From: Rhizobiaceae bacterium
Lineage (GTDB): Bacteria; Pseudomonadota; Alphaproteobacteria; Rhizobiales; Rhizobiaceae
Reading direction: 5' to 3'
DNA length: 56,925 bases
Assembly: GCA_016763155.1 (NCBI GenBank)
Contig: JAESUH010000024.1
Span: forward strand, 1-56,925
Position 1 is the stretch's first letter. Each line of letters begins with the position of its first letter. A program made the position numbers and the translations under genes. This document shows, piece after piece, positions 15,679 to 25,137 of this stretch. The notes under the pieces are model-generated. The model saw nothing but the letters and a program-made list of their open reading frames with translations, was not told where the DNA came from and did not search any database.

Positions 15679-17049
15679 TCAATTAATTGCGATTTTCCAG
15701 CGATATTTTCTTTTACCCTTATTCTTCTCGCTCTGGACCTGATCCAATGCTGGAACAATGAGCTGGCCGGTCGCATGTAACAACGTGAAAGATGCAACAA
15801 GAACATCAGCTTCCATAGCCGCTGCATCGGATTTTGCGTTGAACAGAGCGCTTTCGCCTGCAAGTACGTCAATCAAAGACCGGTTACCAAGCTTACGTTC
15901 TTTACGTGCCTTTTGAAGAAATGCATTTGCCAATGATGCCTGATCACGCAACAATTTGGCTGTCAATCGTGCCGTCTCATATTGCACCCAAGCATTTCTC
16001 ACGGCTTCTTCTACTTCCAGTCGGGTGTCTTCAAGACGGTGCGAAGAAGCAATCGCTTCGCTTTGGCTTGCTCTTAAAGAATTAGTTGAAGTGAAGCCGA
16101 GATTGAAAGGAAATCTCAATTGAAGCATAACCGAAGCATCGGTTTCTCTGCCAAAAACGCCACTGACATTATTAGCAATTTTGGTTTTGCCAACAACTTC
16201 GAATTTTGGGAAAAACTCATCTTGGCGAACTTCATTGACGGTCGCACGCGCTAAAGTTTCTGCAACCGATGAAATTCGAATACGCGGGTTTACCCGAATT
16301 GCCGTCTTCAAAGAGCGGGATAGGCTTTTCGGCAATTCCCGAACCACACTTTCCAACACTGCCATACCCTTGAGATTTGTGGGAGCTGTTTGAAATATGG
16401 TTCGATATCGGTTTAGGGTTTCCGCCATTTTGCCTTCGGTTTGGATTCTGCGCGCTTGGGCACCAGCAAGCTGGGTTTTAGCCTGCAACACATCAGTCGA
16501 CAAACCGCCGCCTGCATCTACCCGTGCTTGTTCCAACCCGGTCTGACGCCGAATATTATCTTCTGACTTTCGCGCGAAGTCCAACACCTTTAACGCGCTT
16601 CTAAATCGGATAGCCGCAGTTACGGCTTCCAGCATTATATCCTGCTGCGTCTTGAACAGGGTCAATTGCGATTGAAGCATTCGAAGTCTGGATTTTTCAA
16701 TGCGCGTATTAGTGGCACCAAAATCCCATAATAACTGAGTGATTTTTAGATTTACTTCAGAAAAATCAGATTGTGTGCCCGCAACCGATGGTTTGCTGGT
16801 TTCTTCGTAGCCACCATTTGCTGTGATTTCGAGACCTGGGAACCAGTCACCTCTTGCCACACGAATACGTTGGCGCGTGGCTTCCATGCCCGCACGTGCA
16901 GCAGCTACTTTGTTGTGAGATTCAACTGCTTGTACAACAGTATAAAAATAGGATGCGGCATAGGAGGTGGAAATACTAGTAAATTGAAACGCTATATAAA
17001 AAACAGCAAACAAAATACCATAACAAAAATATATGGACCCCCGATACAT
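15679..17049 (-). CDS. TolC-family outer-membrane channel of the type I secretion system
   Basis: The 456-residue protein has a signal peptide (about residues 1-31, ending SISTSYAAS) and the two-fold repeated helical hairpins of TolC. Typical blocks are ARAGMEATRQRIRVARGDWFPGLE at the N terminus, ITQLLWDFGATNTRIEKSR, VDAGGGLSTDVLQAKTQL, and ERKLGNRSLIDVLAGESALFNA in the second half. The N-terminal 'GDWFPGLEITANGGYEET' strand pair is usual for the T1SS outer-membrane proteins (TIGR01844 type). It is the first gene of the export operon, with the ABC gene 12 bp downstream. It should form the outer-membrane exit duct for the adhesin. Confidence 0.92.
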   Translation of the reverse strand: MYRGSIYFCYGILFAVFYIAFQFTSISTSYAASYFYTVVQAVESHNKVAAARAGMEATRQRIRVARGDWFPGLEITANGGYEETSKPSVAGTQSDFSEVNLKITQLLWDFGATNTRIEKSRLRMLQSQLTLFKTQQDIMLEAVTAAIRFRSALKVLDFARKSEDNIRRQTGLEQARVDAGGGLSTDVLQAKTQLAGAQARRIQTEGKMAETLNRYRTIFQTAPTNLKGMAVLESVVRELPKSLSRSLKTAIRVNPRIRISSVAETLARATVNEVRQDEFFPKFEVVGKTKIANNVSGVFGRETDASVMLQLRFPFNLGFTSTNSLRASQSEAIASSHRLEDTRLEVEEAVRNAWVQYETARLTAKLLRDQASLANAFLQKARKERKLGNRSLIDVLAGESALFNAKSDAAAMEADVLVASFTLLHATGQLIVPALDQVQSEKNKGKRKYRWKIAIN

Positions 17050-17573
17050 TACTCACACCCAACACTACTCAATACACCCTTTACAATTATCACAATTGCC
17101 AGAAATCGCAATTCCAAATTTGCAAATTGATCGAAATTTATTCATATTTTTCGCAAGGTATCTTTCGTATTTTGGATATTTATCAGGCCTTTAGTCGCGG
17201 TGACCCTCATTTGAGCCAGAGCGACAGCCATTGCGAAGTCGCATTTACCAAGTCTATAAAAATTTTTACCTAGGGTGAGAATATACTGTTTTCCCGTAGC
17301 AGAAACTAACCAGCGCCCTTAACCAACTGCAAAAACCCATAAATGCGGTAAAAACTAATGTCTCTATGCACTAGGATCAGTCAGTTTGGTTTTTGGTCAA
17401 ATAATTCACGGTCAATTAGTGAAGTAATTTTTCGAAAAATTGAATATTTGTGATCGTATACTTTTAGCGGCAAGAATCTGATTGCGTTAGCTTATTTGAT
17501 AGGTTAGCGTTAACAGTCGGTTTATATTATGACATTCTGATTTGTTAAAACCGCAGTTGTTTAGGTGTGGCGT
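17050..17573. other. Divergent control region between exporter and adhesin
   Basis: This ~520-bp region separates the divergent exporter operon and adhesin gene. It is AT-rich and contains a perfect 16-bp palindrome AATTTTTCGAAAAATT (17426-17441), about 130 bp upstream of the adhesin start. It also contains a spaced repeat of GCGTTAGC and GTTAGCG (about 17484-17512). It is a likely place for the regulation of both transcription units, but I cannot name the factor. No gene is seen in it. Confidence 0.5.
17426..17441. promoter_or_regulatory. 16-bp palindrome upstream of the adhesin gene
   Basis: AATTTTTCGAAAAATT is a perfect self-complementary sequence in the divergent exporter/adhesin promoter region. 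It could be a dimeric regulator site; the regulator is unknown. Confidence 0.35.
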
Positions 17574-20500
17574 ATGGCAATTCAGTCGGAGTTTAGTGGT
17601 TTCTTAAACGCGCTTGCGAGTGGAAATGGACTGGATTCTGCCATAGACGGCCTGGTTGCGAAATACGGAACCACTGCAAGCTCAAATGGTGCCTCAACCG
17701 GCCAAATTCTCAATGCTTCAAATGCTTTTAAACAGGCAATTTCTGATGCAATTTCTCAGGGGTTATCTGCCGAAGCTGCGTTTGAGCATGCGCTTGGAAT
17801 ATTCTGGGCAAACATAGAGATATTGAGCGAAACGAACACGGCCAGCCCTGAACAAAAACTGCTGGCAGCATTGGCCAGCGAAGACAGCGTCCAAAAGATC
17901 CTTGAAGCGATCAAGCTTACTACTGCTAATGGTGAAGGCGACCTTCTGGAAGCCAAATTTATTGACGTATTGGTGGAACAACTTGCCTCTGGGCAATCTG
18001 TGGCTGATGCTATTCTTACCGCATTGCAGACCAGCGAACTTGCAACAAATGTTGCAAAAGGTGAGCAAGAATTCATTGAAGCAAATAAAATTGGCCAACT
18101 ACTATCGGCATTAACTTCAGGCCATAGCTTGGAACAAGCAATCGAGGATCTCTCTGATAACGGCGATGCTGGTGGATTTGAAAAGACCCTGTCGCAAAGC
18201 CTTCAGGAAGGTCTTGCAATGGACGAGGCTTCCGAGTCTGCCCAAGAGATGTCGCAGCAGTTAAGCGAAGCAGAAGCCAATGCAAAAGAAAATATAGTAA
18301 CGGCGCTGGCGACGGGAGAAGACCTTGGCGACAAACTGGGTAATGCTGGCGGAGACCCGGAAGGTTTTGAAAAAGCTCTGGCCCAAAGTCTTCAGGAAGG
18401 TTTGACACCAGACGAAGCTTCCGCGTTGGCAGAAGACATGGCGCAGCAATTAACTGAAGCTGTGACCAACGCAAAAGATAGTCTTGTGTCGGCCTTGGCT
18501 ACGGGCGAGGACCTCGGCAATCAGCTGGGGGATTCAGGAAGTTTTGAAAAAGCGCTGGCACAAAATCTTCAAGCTGGTGTTGCGCCTGATCAAGCTTCAG
18601 CTTTGGCAAAGGATACCGCCCAGCAGGTTACTCAGGCTGTAGCCGATGCGCCTGATAGCCTTGTAACCGCCTTGGCGAATGGCGAGAATTTAGGCAATTC
18701 TGGTGGTGATTCCAAAAATTTTGAAAAAGCTCTGGCTCAAAATTTGCAATCTGGTATCGCGCCGGAGCAAGCGGCTGCTTTAGCGCAGGATACAGCCAAA
18801 CAAGTTGCCGAGGCGGTAGCTAATGCCCCGGTAACTCAGGCGACCGCATTGGCAACCGGACAAAATTTAGGCCCCGTGACGACGGCAACAAATGACACGG
18901 CGGGGCAAAATGGTGACTCCGGTACAAATCCCACATCCGGCAATACGGAACAACAAGTGGCAGCACTTGTTCCTGCTCCTGTAAGCGCGCCTGAGGTTCA
19001 GCAATCACAAAACCCACTCACTAAAACCACTGCCAATAACCTCAATGCGCCTCCTCCGTCTTCGCAATCCCCCACAGCCGATGCGCCATCACCTGTCGTT
19101 GAACCGACAACTCAAAAAACTCAGGTTCAAACCACTTCAGCGGATGGACAAGAAGAAACAACACAACCAGACCCGGTCAACAATGTAACTACGCCCACGG
19201 GGGCAGGCGAGCAAAATTCGCCTGAATCTCCGCTGGCTCCAGAGGTTCAGCCCTCCATAGACAATAGCCCTAATACAGGTTCTGATTCCCCACCTCCAAA
19301 TGTAGAAGTGGCCAGTGCAGACACCGTACCTGATAGTGAGCCTCAAGCACCTGCTCCCCCTCCAAGTGTGACGCCAACACCAATCTTGGCCTCCTTTTCA
19401 AATCCCTTCGCTTATAATCCATTTGGAGTTTCGGCAGACGGTAGCACTGGAAATAGCAGTAGCGGCCTTGGAAATAGTCCGTTTGTCGCTAAGTCGCCTT
19501 CACCTGCGCCTGTATTCGTCTCAGCCTCTGCCCGACAAAGCGTTGCCAGAACAACTCAACCGCCATCCAGTTCAGACGAAACAGTGACGCAACCAGTTGT
19601 GGTTACAAAGGTCGTTGTCCCGGCAAATGTAGCGCCGACCACATCATTGGTAATCGGTGCAGGCCTTGAAGACGCAGCTTCCATCTCCCTTGCTCTATCG
19701 GGAAGCGATACCGATGGCAGTGTAGCGAGATTCAAAATTCTCAACTTGCCTTCGAATGGAACGCTTTATTCTGACGCTGGCCTCAACAATCCAATATCCG
19801 TGAATGGTACTGTTTCGGCATCAGCAAATGGAGCAATTGTGTATTTCGTGCCTGCTGCCAATTATAGCGGCACGCTGAGTTTCAAATACACCTCAATTGA
19901 TAATGAGGGGCTTGTGGACGCAAGCTCTGCAACGGCCATCATCAGAGTAACAGGCTCCAATGATGCACCAATTGCCAATGTTGATAGCGGCACAACAGAT
20001 GAGAATGCCTCGATTACAATTAAAGTTCTGGCCAATGACAGCGATGTCGATGCCGGCGACACTCTTACGGTTGATGCGGTAACAATCACATCCGGCAATG
20101 GCAGCGTATCAATTGTCGGCAATCAGGTGGTTTGGAATCCTGGCGCGGATTACGATTATCTTAGCGTTGGCGAAACGGCGACGGTCAATCTTGCCTATGA
20201 CATGTCCGATAATAATGGTGGCACAGATCGTTCTACGGTTACCATCACGGTAACCGGTTCCAATGATGCCCCAATTGCTAGTGTTGATAGTGGTGCGACG
20301 AATGAGAACGCCTCGATTACAATTGATGTTTTGGGCAATGATAGCGATGTTGACGTAAGCGACACCCATACGGTTGATGCAGTCTCAATTACATCAGGTA
20401 ATGGGTCTGCCTCAATTGTCGCTAATCAGGTGGTTTGGAATCCCGGCACGGATTACGATTATCTTAGCGTTGGCGAAACGGCGACGGTCAATCTTGCCTA

Positions 20501-23500
20501 TGACATGTCCGATAATAATGGTGGCACTGATAGTTCCACAGTTTCCATCACCGTAACAGGCTCCAATGATGCGGCGAAGGTATCTTTCGCACTTCAGGAT
20601 TCTGGATTTGAAAACTACGATGTATCCGCGTCTTCAGGCAATTTCGAATTACATGGTGCATTTACAAATTATACAGGCGCCTGGACCTTCACCGGGCACA
20701 GTGGCGTTACTGCCGAGAATTCAGCAGATTACAGCCAGAATATCAACATAGTCTCTGGTGATCAGGCCGCTATCTTACAATCAAATCACTCCAGCGGTAC
20801 ATCTTCAATTGGGCAGACATTTGTCGCAGGTCCCGGTCAATATGAGATCACATTCGAAGTGGCGCGCAGTAGCCTGTATTTAGGCCATGGTTCAATTACG
20901 CAGATACCAACCACATTTGATGTGGTTATTGACGGAGTCATCGCACAATCCGTGACCGTTGGCATTGATGCAGCAGCGCAGACTTTCTCCCAAATCACAC
21001 TGAATGTCACCTTGCCGTCCAATGCCAGTGGCGAGCACACTGTGCAATTCGTAACCCATGAGACCTTTGTTTCAGCAGTGCTGATTGATCAAGTTTCTAT
21101 TGCGGCAGTATCGAACACAACTATCAGCGAAGACGCCGCGCAAAATACTGTGAGCGGCAATCTGTATAATAGCGATGTCGATAATACCAATGACGTTTGG
21201 CAGGCAAGCACGGGTACTGGCGACAATGGATTTGGCACATTCACCATGAATACGGCTGGAGCGTGGGTTTATACGCTGGATAATTCCAATACGACGGTGA
21301 ACGCGCTCAATAATGGTCAAACTGCAACAGACACTTTCACCGTTGCGACCGCAGATGGCACACAAACTACGGTCAATATCACGATTAATGGCACCAATGA
21401 TGCAGCGGCCATTCAATTGGACACCACAATCATCGCCTTGCAAAACGCGAACTTCGAAACCCCTGATGTTTACCCCTTTGTTAAGGGCGCAACGGCAAGT
21501 GCGGGCAGCGGTTGGACGTTTAACGATTCCGCCGGATTGACTGTTGAAAGCAGCATCAATCCGTTCACGCAACAGGCTGGCAAGTCACCCGGTGGCGTAG
21601 GTGAAACACAGGTCGCGTTATTACAAAACGATTCGCCTAGTCCTGATGGTCAAGTTAGTCAGGACTTCACCGGCGAGGCTGGACGCTACACAATCGAGTT
21701 CGATGCATCTGAGCGATATGCAGGTAGCATTGGTAAGATAGACGTCCTGATTGACGGGGTTCTTGTAACCCTTAATGGCGTTGATGTTGGGCATGCGATA
21801 AACGACACAACTTTTAGCGAGTATCAACGTCATTCAATCACTTTTGATATTGCGACCAGCGGTACGCATACACTGACCTTTAGTGCTGCTGCTGGTCATC
21901 CAAATATCGACAATATCACACTCGTTGGTAAGGCAGAGTATAAGGTTGCGCTAACTGAAGATGCCGCACAAAACACTGTGTCCGGCGATTTGGATCACAC
22001 CGATGTCGATAATACCGATGACGTCTGGCAGGTGGTGAATTCTGGCACAGCAAGCATCGGTGGCTTTGGCACCTATGCGGTAGATGCCTCCGGCGGCTGG
22101 ACCTATACGCTGGATAATTCGAATACGACGGTGAATGCACTCAATAATGGTCAAACGGCAACGGACACTTTCACTGTTGCGACCTCAGATGGCACGCAAA
22201 CTACAGTTCACGTCACCATTAATGGTGCGACTGATTTGGTATACGCCGTTCCTGCAAAAATCACGGTGAGTGAAGGGCAACAGGAAGATTATCTGGGTAG
22301 TGGTGTCGGCATTTCTGATGACAGCAGTGTCATTGTCTCGAGCGCTCCCGGCAAAGACGACGGAAAGATCTATGTGTTCGATGGTAACGGTCAAATTACT
22401 ACTGAAATAACTACTCCAGCCAGTTCAAATTCGCATAGTTTTTCTAGCAATATCGCTGTGTCGGGGGACGGCAGCACCATCGTTGCAAGCCACGGGTTCC
22501 AAGACGGCCGTATCGGCGCTATCTATGTCATGAACAGTGATGGCTCTGGCACACCAGTCCAGTTGGTTCCAACCGGTGCTAACATATACTACCATTTCAG
22601 TAACTCTCCGGACATATCTGACAATGGCAACGTGATCGTCGCCGGGGCTTCAGATGTTAATCAAGCCTTCATATTTTCCCGGACAAGTGGTGGAGCATGG
22701 AGCCAGCAAATAGTTCTTACCAATCCCGAAAGCATTGGCGGGTATTTTGGCAACCAAATGGCCATTTCGGGGGATGGATCAAAAATTATTATCTCGAATC
22801 CCTACGGCGCAAACAACGGTGAAGCTAGTTCGGGCGCTGTATATATTTACGACTATAACCCTGTAACCAACTCGATTGGATCGCCCGTAGAGCTGGTGCA
22901 AAGTAATACCGGTGCAAATTTCACATTTGGCTCTGACGTGGCTATCTCGGATGACGGTGGTATTGCAGTGGTCGGCAGCAGTGGTGACAACCTTCAAGGT
23001 GATTCCACTGGCGCTGCATATATTTTCGATTTAACTGGAAATCCTCCAAGCCAAATCGCCAAGCTTACACCGCATGATGGGGTAGGAAATGATGGTTTTG
23101 GCAGAAATGTTGCCATATCAGGCGATGGCAGCACGATTGTGGTTGCCAGCCCAAGTGACAATAACACACCGAGTTCTGTTTACGTATACAATGGTTCCGG
23201 GACGCTAATCACCAAACTTACAGGGCCTGGACCAAATAATGGCGGCGGAGATAATTTTGGTACCAGTGTCGATATATCTTACGATGGCAGTGCGATTGTC
23301 GTCGGCGCCACGCAAGACGATGACGCCACCAACAATGCTGGCGCTACCTACACCTTCGTGCGCCAAAGCGATGGCAGCTATAATGGCGCGGTGGGAGCAA
23401 CCATCACAAACTATCCGCTCTACACTGGCCCTGATCCGATTGTCCTTGATCTTGATGGTGATGGCATTGATCTCTCCGCCAATGTGGCCTTCGATCTCAA

Positions 23501-25091
23501 CAATGACGGAACAGCAGAACAGATGGGCTGGGCCGGGCCAAATGAGGGACTTTTGGTAGCTGATCTTAATAATTCCGGCGCAATAGAAAATGGTTCTGAA
23601 GTGTTCTCACCATGGTTCGGCAGCGGCGGCCATGATGATGCTATGAGTGCATTGGCCAGTCTCGACAGTAATAGCGATGGTGTGCTCGATACTGATGATT
23701 TGTCTTTCAATGAAATCAGAGTTTGGGTCGACGGGAATAGCGATGGCATCTCTCAGGTGGATGAACTCACCAGCCTGAGCGAGCAGGGCATCACTTCAAT
23801 TAGTCTTGCAGCAGAAGCTGTTAATTACACAATCGATGGCCAAAAGGTTTTGGCAGAGGGCCAGTTCAGCCTGGCATCTGGAGAGACGCATCAATATGTG
23901 GCTGTTGAATTCGCCCAAACCGAAAAGAGCAATCCTTCCGTTACCGAGAATTCCCAAATTTCGGTAAACGGGACTCTCAACAAAACTGGCGTTAGCGATA
24001 GCTGGCAGGCAATCTCATCTGCTGCCAGCTCGAACAAAGGGTTTGGTACATACATCGTAAATGCTGTAGGTGAGTGGGTTTATTCACTGGATGATACCAA
24101 CACAATTGTGCAAGCGCTAAAGGCTGGCCAGACAGAAACTGATACGTTCAATGTTTTGTCTGATGATGGAACGCCAACAACTGTCGATATCACCATCCAT
24201 GGCGCAAATGATGCGCCGACATTGCCGGGTAATCAGGTGCTCACGCTTGATGGTGTCGATGATGTAGCGGTTACAACAAGCCTTGCCTCAAACCAGAGCG
24301 ATAATACAACGCTGGAAGGTTGGTTTAACTGGGATGGCTCCGGCTCGGTTACCCAGATATTAGCCTATAATGGCAATGTCACTACCAGCGGATACGGCCT
24401 CCAAGGAGAGATCTTGGACGGGCAATTGCAATTGGACATTTTGCTTGGTGGCAACGCGGTATTGAGCACGGATGCAAGCCTAAGCCAGAATGAATGGCAT
24501 CATGTGGCACTAACGCGAAACGCAGGTGAATTTGAATTGTATCTGGATGGAGTTCAACAAACAGTCACCGACAGCGACACATCGCCAAACTCGTTTCAAT
24601 CCGATGATGTAACCATGATAGGCGGTGCAGCGACTTCCAACGGATTTGCATTTTCCGGCAAAATCGATGAAGTCCGCATCTGGGATACAGCACGATCCGC
24701 GCCGGAAATCAGTGGGATTATGAATCAATCAGCAAATGGTAACGAGGCAGGCCTTACGGCCCAGTGGACGTTTGATGGCAATGGCGATGACTTATCTGGA
24801 AACGGCAATGCCGCTACCTTGCAAAATGGTGCAAATTACGAAGATCAAATGAACGCTACAATATCAGCAGGCGCCACGTTCCGTGCTCTGTTATTAGGCA
24901 CAGATGCCGATAGTGCCGACTTGCAATATTCTCTCAATTCAAACGCTAATAATGGAAACGTATCGCACACCAATAATGGTGCTGAATTCATTTACGCAAA
25001 TAACGGCACTGTTGGAGTCGACGGCTTCAGCGTCGATGTCTCCGATGGAGACCTGAACACGGTCGAAACAATCAATATTACAGTAATATAA
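17574..25091 (+). CDS. Giant multidomain type I secreted adhesin (~2505 residues)
   Basis: Approximate layout in residues: Ala-rich helical N-terminal region with four ~59-63-residue repeats (201-440); Pro/Ser/Thr-rich linker (440-680); cadherin-like domains (683-995), including two near-identical 101-residue units; two galactose-binding-like domains (DSGFENYD, NANFETPD), each followed by a VCBS repeat (1003-1553); FG-GAP_2 beta-propeller repeats (1560-1943); a Ca2+-loop module with LDLDGDGID, LNNDGTAE, LDSNSDGVLD and GNSDGISQ (1953-2113); a third VCBS repeat; a LamG lectin-like domain (2218-2425); a last cadherin-like domain. There is no Sec signal and no RTX nonapeptide array, so export is probably through the divergent T1SS. 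A surface or biofilm adhesin role is inferred. The ATG at 17574 (AGGTG upstream) is preferred over the GTG at 17565. Confidence 0.9.
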   Translation: MAIQSEFSGFLNALASGNGLDSAIDGLVAKYGTTASSNGASTGQILNASNAFKQAISDAISQGLSAEAAFEHALGIFWANIEILSETNTASPEQKLLAALASEDSVQKILEAIKLTTANGEGDLLEAKFIDVLVEQLASGQSVADAILTALQTSELATNVAKGEQEFIEANKIGQLLSALTSGHSLEQAIEDLSDNGDAGGFEKTLSQSLQEGLAMDEASESAQEMSQQLSEAEANAKENIVTALATGEDLGDKLGNAGGDPEGFEKALAQSLQEGLTPDEASALAEDMAQQLTEAVTNAKDSLVSALATGEDLGNQLGDSGSFEKALAQNLQAGVAPDQASALAKDTAQQVTQAVADAPDSLVTALANGENLGNSGGDSKNFEKALAQNLQSGIAPEQAAALAQDTAKQVAEAVANAPVTQATALATGQNLGPVTTATNDTAGQNGDSGTNPTSGNTEQQVAALVPAPVSAPEVQQSQNPLTKTTANNLNAPPPSSQSPTADAPSPVVEPTTQKTQVQTTSADGQEETTQPDPVNNVTTPTGAGEQNSPESPLAPEVQPSIDNSPNTGSDSPPPNVEVASADTVPDSEPQAPAPPPSVTPTPILASFSNPFAYNPFGVSADGSTGNSSSGLGNSPFVAKSPSPAPVFVSASARQSVARTTQPPSSSDETVTQPVVVTKVVVPANVAPTTSLVIGAGLEDAASISLALSGSDTDGSVARFKILNLPSNGTLYSDAGLNNPISVNGTVSASANGAIVYFVPAANYSGTLSFKYTSIDNEGLVDASSATAIIRVTGSNDAPIANVDSGTTDENASITIKVLANDSDVDAGDTLTVDAVTITSGNGSVSIVGNQVVWNPGADYDYLSVGETATVNLAYDMSDNNGGTDRSTVTITVTGSNDAPIASVDSGATNENASITIDVLGNDSDVDVSDTHTVDAVSITSGNGSASIVANQVVWNPGTDYDYLSVGETATVNLAYDMSDNNGGTDSSTVSITVTGSNDAAKVSFALQDSGFENYDVSASSGNFELHGAFTNYTGAWTFTGHSGVTAENSADYSQNINIVSGDQAAILQSNHSSGTSSIGQTFVAGPGQYEITFEVARSSLYLGHGSITQIPTTFDVVIDGVIAQSVTVGIDAAAQTFSQITLNVTLPSNASGEHTVQFVTHETFVSAVLIDQVSIAAVSNTTISEDAAQNTVSGNLYNSDVDNTNDVWQASTGTGDNGFGTFTMNTAGAWVYTLDNSNTTVNALNNGQTATDTFTVATADGTQTTVNITINGTNDAAAIQLDTTIIALQNANFETPDVYPFVKGATASAGSGWTFNDSAGLTVESSINPFTQQAGKSPGGVGETQVALLQNDSPSPDGQVSQDFTGEAGRYTIEFDASERYAGSIGKIDVLIDGVLVTLNGVDVGHAINDTTFSEYQRHSITFDIATSGTHTLTFSAAAGHPNIDNITLVGKAEYKVALTEDAAQNTVSGDLDHTDVDNTDDVWQVVNSGTASIGGFGTYAVDASGGWTYTLDNSNTTVNALNNGQTATDTFTVATSDGTQTTVHVTINGATDLVYAVPAKITVSEGQQEDYLGSGVGISDDSSVIVSSAPGKDDGKIYVFDGNGQITTEITTPASSNSHSFSSNIAVSGDGSTIVASHGFQDGRIGAIYVMNSDGSGTPVQLVPTGANIYYHFSNSPDISDNGNVIVAGASDVNQAFIFSRTSGGAWSQQIVLTNPESIGGYFGNQMAISGDGSKIIISNPYGANNGEASSGAVYIYDYNPVTNSIGSPVELVQSNTGANFTFGSDVAISDDGGIAVVGSSGDNLQGDSTGAAYIFDLTGNPPSQIAKLTPHDGVGNDGFGRNVAISGDGSTIVVASPSDNNTPSSVYVYNGSGTLITKLTGPGPNNGGGDNFGTSVDISYDGSAIVVGATQDDDATNNAGATYTFVRQSDGSYNGAVGATITNYPLYTGPDPIVLDLDGDGIDLSANVAFDLNNDGTAEQMGWAGPNEGLLVADLNNSGAIENGSEVFSPWFGSGGHDDAMSALASLDSNSDGVLDTDDLSFNEIRVWVDGNSDGISQVDELTSLSEQGITSISLAAEAVNYTIDGQKVLAEGQFSLASGETHQYVAVEFAQTEKSNPSVTENSQISVNGTLNKTGVSDSWQAISSAASSNKGFGTYIVNAVGEWVYSLDDTNTIVQALKAGQTETDTFNVLSDDGTPTTVDITIHGANDAPTLPGNQVLTLDGVDDVAVTTSLASNQSDNTTLEGWFNWDGSGSVTQILAYNGNVTTSGYGLQGEILDGQLQLDILLGGNAVLSTDASLSQNEWHHVALTRNAGEFELYLDGVQQTVTDSDTSPNSFQSDDVTMIGGAATSNGFAFSGKIDEVRIWDTARSAPEISGIMNQSANGNEAGLTAQWTFDGNGDDLSGNGNAATLQNGANYEDQMNATISAGATFRALLLGTDADSADLQYSLNSNANNGNVSHTNNGAEFIYANNGTVGVDGFSVDVSDGDLNTVETINITVI
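18174..18890 (+). repeat. Four helical repeats in the adhesin N terminus
   Basis: Units begin at 18174, 18363, 18540 and 18717 (189, 177 and 177 bp apart). Each unit reads FEKALAQ-LQ-G--P--A-ALA-D-A-QV--AV--A---LV-ALA-GE-LG. The protein pattern is well kept while the DNA has diverged, so these are older duplications than the cadherin-like pair at 19953. Confidence 0.85.
19953..20558 (+). repeat. Two near-identical tandem 303-bp cadherin-like units
   Basis: Units 19953-20255 and 20256-20558 encode 101 residues each, beginning GSNDAPIA-VDSG and sharing VVWNPG-DYDYLSVGETATV. Long stretches are identical at the DNA level, so the unit number may vary between strains by recombination. Confidence 0.88.
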
Positions 25092-25137
25092 ACAACAAAC
25101 GAATGCAGGAAATGCATCGTTAATATGGGGCAAGAAT

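Noticed and set aside
18174-18890. Regularly spaced repeats as a possible CRISPR or DNA repeat array
   Set aside because: The spacing is a multiple of three, the frame stays open and the conservation is at protein level, so these are protein repeats of the adhesin.
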